From contig JBDTUE010000029.1 of NCBI GenBank assembly GCA_040007895.1, positions 1 through 27,903 on the forward strand: a DNA stretch of 27,903 nucleotides, read 5' to 3'. Source of the stretch: JADJLQ01 sp040007895 (GTDB taxonomy: Bacteria > Bacteroidota > Bacteroidia > Chitinophagales > Saprospiraceae). Shown in pieces: positions 7,079 to 14,022 of the stretch. Position numbers and translations under genes: made by a program. The notes beneath the pieces are model-generated. The model worked only from the letters and a program-made list of their open reading frames with translations, did not search any database and was not told the origin of the DNA. The first letter of the stretch is position 1, and the number at the start of each line of letters is the position of its first letter.

Positions 7079-8950
7079 ATGAAAAATCTTTACACCCAAT
7101 TTATTGCATCCCTTTTTATTCTTTCCACTTTTCCTGGCTTAAATCTTGCCCAGGCACCTGATTTAGGTTCAGCAGCCAATTTTGTTCTCTTTACTGTAGA
7201 TGGAGCTCTCGGGAATACAGCTAACTCTCATATCAATGGTAGTATTGGCACCAATGTCGGAGCGATCACAGGTTTTGATCCAACTACTATAATGGGTACC
7301 ATAGAATCAGCCAATACGCTGACTGCTCAAGTCTCCATGGATGTGCAGGCTGCTTATCTTCAATTATTCAATACAGCTGCAACAGTCACCGATCATGCCC
7401 CAGTCTTTGGAGGGGGAGAAACGCTATTACCAGGAGTATATTCGATTGCCGCAGCAGGTTCAATCAGTGGAACGCTAATATTGAATGCTCAGGGAAATCC
7501 AAATGCTGTATTTATTTTTAAGTTTGGTGGCGCATTTTCAACAGCTGCCGGAGCTTCGGTCACTTTGATTAATGGTGCATCAGCCAATAATGTTTTTTGG
7601 ATAGCAGAAGGTGCAATTCCCATGGCTGCAGGAACTAATATGCAAGGTACTCTAATTGCTCACAATGGTGCCATTTCAATGGGTGCGATTGGGACATTGG
7701 TTGGAAGAATGTTTTCCACGATAGGAGCGGCTACCATTTATGCCTCAAGACTATCTTTAACACCATTCCCCTTTTTAAATCCGGGTCAAGCTCCGGATTT
7801 AGGTGTTATAGCTGGTTTCGCCCTCTATACTACAGCCGGAGCTATTGATAACACAGGAACCTCGATCATCACCGGTGATATCGGTACTAATATTGGTGCC
7901 ATTACAGGATACGAACCACCTTCTGTTGTAAATGGGAGTATTGAAAATGCAAATTCAATAACCGCTCAGGCTGCTGTTGACCTTGATGCTGCCTATGTTC
8001 AGTTATATTTCACACCAGCAAATTTTACAAGTCATACTCCCGCATTTGGAGGTGGTGAGACACTTACTCCGGGAGTGTATTCGATAGCTGCTGCGGGATC
8101 CATTGGTGGCAATCTCATCTTAGATGGACAAGGAGATCCTAATGCAGTATTTATTTTTAAGTTTGGAGGAGCATTTACGACAGGTGCTTCTGCTACCGTC
8201 ATGCTAATCAATGGTGTAGCCGCGAGCAATGTGTTTTGGATAGCAGAAGGGGCAATTGCCATGGCGGCGTCAACTACCATGAAGGGAACTTTAATAGCAA
8301 ATAACGGTGCCATTTCAATGGGTGCCAATGGAACCTTACAGGGAAGAATGCTTTCAACTACAGGTGCTATCTCGACGTATGCAAACACCATTACCATAGA
8401 GGACGGTTCTTTCGCTCTTCCGATCCAATTATATTCATTTACAGGGAACTGTAACAAACAAAAAGTTCTATTAGAATGGAGTACAGCCACGGAAATAGAA
8501 AATAATTTTTTTAGTATAGAACGGAGTGAAGAAGGACTAAACTGGCACATTCTTGGGACCATTACAGGATCAGGAAATTCAAATACTATTAAGCACTATT
8601 CATACACAGACAATCAACCTTCTAATAAGAAATCCTTCTACAGATTAAAGCAAACAGATATTACTGGATTTGATACGTATGGTGCAGACATTGCAATCAA
8701 AAATTGCTATGATCAATCTTATAATTTCTCCATTTATCCAAACCCATCTAAGGGCCAATTCGATTTATTGTGTCCTGGCGCTATGGACCACCCCTGTTTA
8801 ATTGAGATTTACAATGTCCAGGGTCAAAAAGTATACACGGCATTTAATTTTATTTCGAAATTCGATTTAGGAAACAAAGCACCAGGGATATATTTTATGA
8901 ATGTGCAAATGAATTCTAATCCTAAATGGCTAAAACTAGTATTACAATAA
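7079..8950 (+). CDS. Secreted protein with two DUF3494 ice-binding-like domains and T9SS tail
   Basis: A 623-residue exported protein. A signal peptide covers about residues 1-25 (LNLAQ/APDLG). Two tandem DUF3494 (ice-binding-like beta-solenoid) domains follow at roughly 26-226 and 238-440. Both carry the same landmarks: QAPDLG or APDLG start, GDIGTN or GSIGTN, FGGGETL-PGVYSIAAAGSI, PNAVFIFKFGGAF, NVFWIAEGAI and GTLIA-NGAISMG-GTL-GRM. Residues 447-541 form an Ig/Fn3-like spacer (LPIQLYSFTG to YRLKQTD). The end from SIYPNPSKG at 551 is a type IX secretion sorting domain, so the protein should leave the cell or be fixed to its surface. DUF3494 proteins bind ice in several cold-living microbes, but other members have no proven ice activity. 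It stands alone, with long spacers either side. Confidence 0.92.
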   Translation: MKNLYTQFIASLFILSTFPGLNLAQAPDLGSAANFVLFTVDGALGNTANSHINGSIGTNVGAITGFDPTTIMGTIESANTLTAQVSMDVQAAYLQLFNTAATVTDHAPVFGGGETLLPGVYSIAAAGSISGTLILNAQGNPNAVFIFKFGGAFSTAAGASVTLINGASANNVFWIAEGAIPMAAGTNMQGTLIAHNGAISMGAIGTLVGRMFSTIGAATIYASRLSLTPFPFLNPGQAPDLGVIAGFALYTTAGAIDNTGTSIITGDIGTNIGAITGYEPPSVVNGSIENANSITAQAAVDLDAAYVQLYFTPANFTSHTPAFGGGETLTPGVYSIAAAGSIGGNLILDGQGDPNAVFIFKFGGAFTTGASATVMLINGVAASNVFWIAEGAIAMAASTTMKGTLIANNGAISMGANGTLQGRMLSTTGAISTYANTITIEDGSFALPIQLYSFTGNCNKQKVLLEWSTATEIENNFFSIERSEEGLNWHILGTITGSGNSNTIKHYSYTDNQPSNKKSFYRLKQTDITGFDTYGADIAIKNCYDQSYNFSIYPNPSKGQFDLLCPGAMDHPCLIEIYNVQGQKVYTAFNFISKFDLGNKAPGIYFMNVQMNSNPKWLKLVLQ

Positions 8951-9326
8951 GGTTGAAATAAAAAATAATATTCCTGATATCGTACCCAGGTGAGATATTT
9001 AATTCCATTTGAAAATCGGGGGTAAGCCTAAGAATTTATTTTACTAAAATAAATCAAGTGATTCTACAATACAAGGAAAAGTAGGGTCATTCATTCTAAA
9101 TTAGAAAAAAATTCTTTGTATGTCTTGCTTTTGGTATCCCCAATTGTCCTATTAGGAATGTATACGAAATACAATCTCCACGGAGTTCTCTGACTTTTTG
9201 TAAAAAAAAAGTATCCGGGAGCTCTGTTTTTTTTATCTCCGTTAGCGGGATATATTTAAATTAATATTTGAAAATATTTTCAAAACTCTTAGCATAATCT
9301 AATACATTATAATCATAAAATCTCGT

Positions 9327-9351
9327 CCCGGCAATTCAGCTAAGTGCCGGG
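9327..9351. repeat. Perfect 7-bp inverted repeat (hairpin)
   Basis: CCCGGCA at 9327-9333 pairs with TGCCGGG at 9345-9351 across an 11-nt loop. This GC-rich stem stands out in very AT-rich DNA. No T-tract follows, so it is not a normal intrinsic terminator. The right arm is part of an 11-mer TGCCGGGAATG that also occurs at 13962-13972 before the TonB receptor. Confidence 0.6.
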
Positions 9352-9509
9352 AATGTGGAGATGTTGAATGCAGAATAAAATAATTGACTGCATTAATTCT
9401 TTGATCTATATAGTTTATAACCAATCTCTGCTACTATGCAGATGGGCTTTTACTTATTCACCTAACTTATACTAAATAAATAAATCATTTATTAAATCAA
9501 ATCAAGTAA

Positions 9510-9584
9510 ATGGACAACACACAAAAAAAATTACCTGAGCATGTTGATGCTGGATTATTACAAACCAATCCTGACGGATTTTAG
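9510..9584 (+). CDS. Doubtful 24-codon ORF
   Basis: The ATG at 9510 has an A-rich upstream context and opens a 24-residue peptide that begins MDNTQKKLPEHVDAG and ends NPDGF. The stop codon's last base is the first base of the GAATGCC dyad at 9584. It is not recognised and could be a leader peptide, a gene remnant or chance. Confidence 0.2.
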   Translation: MDNTQKKLPEHVDAGLLQTNPDGF

Positions 9585-9620
9585 AATGCCCGCTTTTTAA
9601 GTTATTTTCGCCCGGCATTC
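9584..9620 (+). promoter_or_regulatory. Possible promoter box inside a GAATGCC/GGCATTC dyad
   Basis: A 7-bp perfect inverted repeat (9584-9590 and 9614-9620) has its arm centres 30 bp apart. Between the arms lies TATTTTCG at 9603-9610, one base from the Bacteroidota -7 consensus TAnnTTTG. That would place the transcript start near 9615 and leave a leader of about 23 nt before the ATG at 9638. The dyad could be an operator; no regulator is identified. Confidence 0.3.
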
Positions 9621-9637
9621 ATCAAAATTTATCAACT

Positions 9638-10102
9638 ATGAAACTAAAATTCATATTGTTTCTCTTTTCCATTGGCATGCTGGCTTGTATGAAAAAAAAG
9701 GATAATAATGTAGTTCAATTGTCCGGGATTCCAATTCAGGGGACCTGGCAGCTTATATCAGGAACGTTGATTGAAAAAGGAGATACTTCTGTAACGGACT
9801 ACACCAAAAATATTTCTTTTATTAAAATCATTAATGCCAGTCATTTTGCTTTTTTACAACATGATTTGAAGAAAGGCAAAGATTCAGTTGCAGTGTATTC
9901 TTCCGGTGGAGGCAGTTATTCCCTTCAGGATAGCTTATACACTGAGCACCTGGAATATTGCAGTGACAGGGTCTGGGAGGGCAACGACTTCAAGTTTACG
10001 ATCGAAGTAAAGAATGATACATTTATTCAACGGGGTGTTGAAATAGTAGAAAGCGCTGGAGTCAACCGGATAAATATTGAGAGATATAAAAGGGTGAAAT
10101 AA
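9638..10102 (+). CDS. Small lipoprotein, possibly lipocalin-like
   Basis: A 154-residue protein with a classic lipoprotein signal: KLKFILFLFSIGMLAC, lipidated Cys17 expected. The mature part opens with a lysine-rich linker and then IQGTWQLISGTLIEKGDTS. This 'GTW-L' opening, followed by alternating strands, is typical of small Bacteroidota lipocalin-like lipoproteins (DUF4488-type), but I could not confirm the family. It should sit in the outer or inner membrane facing the periplasm. A possible regulated promoter lies at 9584-9620. It is separated from the photolyase by 117 bp, so the two need not be linked. Ligand and function are unknown. Confidence 0.8.
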   Translation: MKLKFILFLFSIGMLACMKKKDNNVVQLSGIPIQGTWQLISGTLIEKGDTSVTDYTKNISFIKIINASHFAFLQHDLKKGKDSVAVYSSGGGSYSLQDSLYTEHLEYCSDRVWEGNDFKFTIEVKNDTFIQRGVEIVESAGVNRINIERYKRVK

Positions 10103-10219
10103 TAATTGCCCTCAAGAGCATTCTCTTACAAAAATTTTCTTCAATACTTTTAAACATCAGGTGACATTCTCTGTTATAGATCTATTCAAAATTTAATTAA
10201 TCTGCCATAAGTAACCGGG

Positions 10220-11557
10220 ATGGCGAAAAAAATAGATAAACTCATTAAACCTGAAGTCAGTATTTTTTGGTTTCGTCGTGACCTGAGATTACATGATAAT
10301 ACAGGCCTTATTGAAGCATTAAAAAACAGTTTATCTGTATTACCTGTTTTTATTTTTGATACCACCATCCTGGAGAAATTACCTTCAAAACAAGACACAA
10401 GAGTCTCTTTTATTCATAGCACCTTATTACATCTGCAGGATGAATTAATAAAACTAGGTAGTTCAATACAGGTGATTTACGGTGATCCGTTAAGTGCATT
10501 TCAAAAATTGCATGCGCAATATGTTCTTAGTTCCGTTTATACCAACCATGATTATGAACCGGAAGCCATTTTACGAGATGCCGGCGTTTTAAAATTTCTA
10601 AACAGTAAAAAAATCCCTTTCATCACCTGTAAGGACCAGGTTGTTTTTGAAAAATCAGAAATAACAAAACAAGATGGATCCCCATATACTGTCTTTACAC
10701 CTTATTCCAGGGTATGGAAGGAGAAATTAAATAACCAGAAATTTAAATTGCAAGGATCGACTTCATTGTTTCAGCATTTCTATAAAACTAAATCTATTCC
10801 CATTCCGTCTCTTAAACAAATAGGTTTCACAGACCTAGGAGTAAAGTATTCGCCTCCAATCATCAATAAAACAATAATTCAGAATTACGAGGAAACCAGA
10901 AATATCCCCTCGCTGGAAGGAACCACCAAACTAAGTGTTCACCTTCGTTTTGGAACTATCAGTATCCGGTCCTTAGTCAATGTGGCTTTAGATTTAAATG
11001 AGCAATGGCTTAATGAATTAATATGGCGGGAGTTTTTTATGATGATTTTATTTCACTTTCCATATGTAACACAATCCTGTTTTAAGAAAAAATACAATAC
11101 CATTCCATGGCGAAATAATGAAATTGAATTCAAGAAATGGTGTGAAGGGAATACCGGTTATCCACTCGTAGATGCAGGTATGCGGGAATTAAACGAGACG
11201 GGATTCATGCACAATAGGGTAAGGATGGTGGTGGCCAGTTTTCTTACCAAACATTTATTGATCGACTGGCGTTGGGGCGAAGCATATTTCGCTGATAACC
11301 TTTTAGACTACGAACTCTCATCCAATAATGGCAACTGGCAATGGGCTGCAGGTTGCGGATGTGATGCTGCTCCATATTTCAGGATTTTTAATCCGTCGGA
11401 ACAAATTAAACGATTTGATCCAGACCTTGTATATATTAAAAAATGGGTTAAAGATCTTGATGAATTCAGTTATCCTCTGCCGATGGTAGATCATAAAGCA
11501 GCAAGAGAAAGAGCGTTGAATGTATATAAGACTGCATTGTCTGATTCCCTGATGTAG
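10220..11557 (+). CDS. phrB: Deoxyribodipyrimidine photolyase (class I CPD type)
   Basis: A 445-residue FAD flavoprotein that repairs UV-made cyclobutane pyrimidine dimers with blue light. The N-terminal antenna-binding Rossmann domain begins SIFWFRRDLRLHDNTGL. The FAD domain has WLNELIWREF, where E266 and W269 match the dimer-binding E274 and W277 of E. coli. GYPLVDAGMRELNETGFMHNR and NNGNWQWAAGCGCDAAPYFRIFNP follow. The tryptophan electron-transfer triad is complete: W297, W350 and W373 correspond to E. coli W306, W359 and W382. N369 matches the Asn near flavin N5. These features favour a working CPD photolyase over a cryptochrome. ATG 10220 gives normal length. The antenna cofactor cannot be told by eye. 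Confidence 0.94.
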   Translation: MAKKIDKLIKPEVSIFWFRRDLRLHDNTGLIEALKNSLSVLPVFIFDTTILEKLPSKQDTRVSFIHSTLLHLQDELIKLGSSIQVIYGDPLSAFQKLHAQYVLSSVYTNHDYEPEAILRDAGVLKFLNSKKIPFITCKDQVVFEKSEITKQDGSPYTVFTPYSRVWKEKLNNQKFKLQGSTSLFQHFYKTKSIPIPSLKQIGFTDLGVKYSPPIINKTIIQNYEETRNIPSLEGTTKLSVHLRFGTISIRSLVNVALDLNEQWLNELIWREFFMMILFHFPYVTQSCFKKKYNTIPWRNNEIEFKKWCEGNTGYPLVDAGMRELNETGFMHNRVRMVVASFLTKHLLIDWRWGEAYFADNLLDYELSSNNGNWQWAAGCGCDAAPYFRIFNPSEQIKRFDPDLVYIKKWVKDLDEFSYPLPMVDHKAARERALNVYKTALSDSLM

Positions 11558-11811
11558 GCTTTTAATAATTTGGAGGATATCTTGATCGACCTAAATTCTC
11601 CGAAAGCAATTCAAGAAACTATGATTTGTACCTATAAGCAAAAAAAACTATCTTAGGCTCTGGTGGAAATGTAAGAGTGTATTAAAAATCAATTCTTTCA
11701 ATATAGAACAAGGATAGTCAAGTGCAAGTTGATCAAGGCGACCCTGATAAACCCTTAAATTTTCAATTATTCTTAAATAGCAAGCCCTATCTAAATCAAA
11801 ATTCTTTTTTC

Positions 11812-13212
11812 ATGATTCGAGTTATACTTTTTGGTTATTTGCTATTATCAGTATTTATTGCATCTGCCCAACTAACTTATAAGCTCATTTACAACGACAG
11901 CACTTCCTCAAAATTAAATATTCAGATACAATCAGAAACTCTTTGGACAGCTCCTATCTGTTTTATTATGCCCCGATCGGTGCCCGGTACGTATAGTGTT
12001 ACACTGTACGATCATTTTATTGAAAATCTTTATGCTATTGATGAAATGGGAAAAAAGCATAAAATGGTCAAAGATGAAAATGATGCACCTCGGTGGTACT
12101 ATTCAGATACCGGCACTATGATTAAAAGTATCACATATGAAGTTCAGGTAGATAATATGGAAAAGAAACTCCCTCCTGCAGATGCATCGGCGATCAGGTC
12201 TGATTTTGCCGGCATACTTAATTATTCAGTATTTGGATGGATAGAAGGAACGGAGAATGAACATGTGCAGTGTACTGTTGAAACTTTTACAGGCTGGCCG
12301 ATATTTACAACTACACATCCTGATGCCAGGCCAAAAGGTCATACCACCTTTAAAACAGCAAACTATTATTCTCTTGCTGATGCACAAATATTTATGGGGC
12401 CTGGATTTAAAGTAAAAGAATTTAAAGGTATAGTCCCTCTCTATATTGTATCCTATTCACAAAACGACGAACAATTCCTGGATGACTATGGAAAACAGGG
12501 TATCGCCAGCTTAGGCATTTTAAATAATTATTTCGGGGAAATACCTTTTACTCATTATTCTATCTTATTGCGAAATGTCATCCCTCTCCTACCGGGACAT
12601 TATGGTGCATTTGGAATGGAACATCTGCAGAGCTCTACTTTTTTTGGAGACACTTCGGGTTTGAGAAAAGGACCAATGAGCGAGGATGATGTAATTCGAA
12701 CAATGCCGACATTTCTGCATCATATGGGCCATGCATTCATTCCTTTGCGAAGTTATGGAGATACCTATTTACCTCATGTACTTGAAATTCCACCGGTGAT
12801 TAATACTATTTGGTTTAATGAGGGTTTTATGTGGTTCCTTCCTTATGATACCTTGCGCCTTGATCGAATGAAAAAAAACTTTAATAAAAGTGTATACTCT
12901 ACTTCGCCCTTAATAAAAAAAATGTCTTTGTTTCAATTATCACAAACTGCATCTACCATGTATGCCCTGGATTTCAGGCTTGGAAGGGCCGTCTATTCCC
13001 GCGGAGCTCTGATGGCATTGGAAATGAATGAATATATCAAAAAGAAGTCCTTTGGTAAAAAATCAATGAAAGAAGTCTTCCAGTATTTCTATCTATGGGC
13101 AAAAAAGAATAACCGCGCTTTCACCATAGAAGAATTCCCGGTTTTACTCAATAAAGCATGCAATATCGATCTTAAGCCTATATACACAAAATGGCAATTG
13201 CCGGTTGATTAA
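11812..13212 (+). CDS. Exported M61-peptidase-like protein with altered HExxH site
   Basis: A 466-residue secreted protein. The start at 11812 was chosen because it gives a clean signal peptide (MIRVILFGYLLLSVFIASAQ); the open frame extends upstream to a GTG at 11722, but that would bury the signal. The beta-rich N-terminal half with YEVQVDNMEKKLPPADAS, the GMEHLQSST motif (268-271 and on) and WFNEGF (about 335-340) match the M61 glycyl-aminopeptidase family. The zinc motif HExxH should lie at 303-307, but reads HHMGH, so the general-base Glu is replaced by His304. H303, H307 and E337, the likely metal ligands, remain. It may be a non-peptidase relative or use a different mechanism. It has no obvious operon partner. 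Confidence 0.75.
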   Translation: MIRVILFGYLLLSVFIASAQLTYKLIYNDSTSSKLNIQIQSETLWTAPICFIMPRSVPGTYSVTLYDHFIENLYAIDEMGKKHKMVKDENDAPRWYYSDTGTMIKSITYEVQVDNMEKKLPPADASAIRSDFAGILNYSVFGWIEGTENEHVQCTVETFTGWPIFTTTHPDARPKGHTTFKTANYYSLADAQIFMGPGFKVKEFKGIVPLYIVSYSQNDEQFLDDYGKQGIASLGILNNYFGEIPFTHYSILLRNVIPLLPGHYGAFGMEHLQSSTFFGDTSGLRKGPMSEDDVIRTMPTFLHHMGHAFIPLRSYGDTYLPHVLEIPPVINTIWFNEGFMWFLPYDTLRLDRMKKNFNKSVYSTSPLIKKMSLFQLSQTASTMYALDFRLGRAVYSRGALMALEMNEYIKKKSFGKKSMKEVFQYFYLWAKKNNRAFTIEEFPVLLNKACNIDLKPIYTKWQLPVD

Positions 13213-13292
13213 TCTTTTGGGGACAAGTTTAAATAATTCCTGAAGACTCTATGGAGTAACCGCACCGGTAAAAAGTCTTTAATAATATTTTT

Positions 13293-13300
13293 TAAATTTG
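13293..13300 (+). promoter_or_regulatory. Bacteroidota -7 box TAAATTTG before the 13306 gene
   Basis: An exact match to TAnnTTTG. Transcription should begin about 4-7 nt after the box, which places it at or next to the GTG start at 13306. That would give a leaderless or nearly leaderless mRNA. No -33 TTG is seen at the usual distance, so the box alone supports this call. Confidence 0.5.
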
Positions 13301-13305
13301 CAGTA

Positions 13306-13842
13306 GTGAAAAAAGGGTTAAGCATATTATTACTCCTTGTCTTTGCCCTCAACCTCGGTGGGATACTTCTTGTATTTAAAATTCACCAATTTCAAATCAG
13401 GTGTGAGATCAGACGTCATATCAGAAGCGGGATTTGCACCGAGGATATGAAAGTGATATCTATTAAACCGGATGCAGCAGGATCTTTAGCCTGGGAAGAT
13501 GAAAATGAGTTTTTATTTCAGGGCATGATGTATGATGTGGTCAGAAGAGATACCTCAGCAGATGGATCTATTAATTATTATTGTATATCTGACGACCAGG
13601 AAACCATTTTATTCGCTGAACTTGAAGAATCAATAAGGAAAAGTAACAAACAGGAAAACAGATCCCAGGAGCTTACCAAAAAGTTTTTTAGTCTTTTTTT
13701 CAATCTTTATTTTGAGAAGAATACCACTTTCTTCACGGCAGCTGATTTGAATGCTTGTCTTCACTGGAATGTTTTCATTGCATACTCTGCTCCATATCTG
13801 AATATTGTTTCACCACCGCCCCGGTGGTTGGATTCCATTTGA
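13306..13842 (+). CDS. Uncharacterised membrane-anchored or exported protein
   Basis: I do not recognise the family. The 178-residue product starts with KKGLSILLLLVFALNLGGILLVF, a signal anchor or uncleaved signal peptide, because no clear cleavage site follows. The rest is soluble and would face the periplasm. It includes a strand-rich part (SLAWEDENEFLFQGMMYDVVRR, 58-80), an acidic-basic helical part (LFAELEESIRKSNKQENRS) and a C-terminus with two prolines-rich features around PPPRW. GTG is chosen because it is the only start that keeps the hydrophobic N-terminus. It lies 180 bp before the TonB receptor, which hints at a role in the same iron uptake system, but this is only position. Confidence 0.75.
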   Translation: MKKGLSILLLLVFALNLGGILLVFKIHQFQIRCEIRRHIRSGICTEDMKVISIKPDAAGSLAWEDENEFLFQGMMYDVVRRDTSADGSINYYCISDDQETILFAELEESIRKSNKQENRSQELTKKFFSLFFNLYFEKNTTFFTAADLNACLHWNVFIAYSAPYLNIVSPPPRWLDSI

Positions 13843-14022
13843 AAAAAAATATTCAAACTATTTAGAGATAGCCTTTATTACTCACTGATTAGAGGAATAC
13901 ATTTTTACTCCGGGGAGTCTTCATTCTCTGTTACGTAATACTGTATGAATATGTCAATAAATGCCGGGAATGAAAACTTATTTCTTCGGCAATTTCTATC
14001 ATTAAATCAATTTTTTTAGAAC

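Larger units (their letters stand above)
8951..9637. other. AT-rich spacer with inverted repeats
   Basis: This 687-bp gap holds a CCCGGCA/TGCCGGG hairpin at 9327-9351, a doubtful 24-codon ORF at 9510-9584 and a GAATGCC/GGCATTC dyad at 9584-9620 next to the lipoprotein gene. Near 9195-9232 there is an A/T-rich hairpin-like run followed by eight T's, which might end transcription from the ice-binding-like gene, though the stem is weak. Nothing else was recognised. Confidence 0.5.

Noticed and set aside
8032..8562. 176-codon open frame on the - strand inside the ice-binding-like gene
   Set aside because: It lies entirely antisense to DUF3494 domain 2, has no signal, no family motif and a composition that mirrors the repeated sense strand. 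It is a shadow of the real gene.
11722..11811. Upstream in-frame GTG start of the M61-like gene
   Set aside because: The extra 30 residues are polar and would precede a clear signal peptide that starts at the ATG at 11812.
13843..14022. Cobalamin riboswitch or Fur box before the TonB receptor
   Set aside because: No B12-box-like conserved segment and no inverted GATAAT-type Fur box was seen. There is only a small ACTCC-GG-GGAGT dyad at 13907-13918, too short to call.
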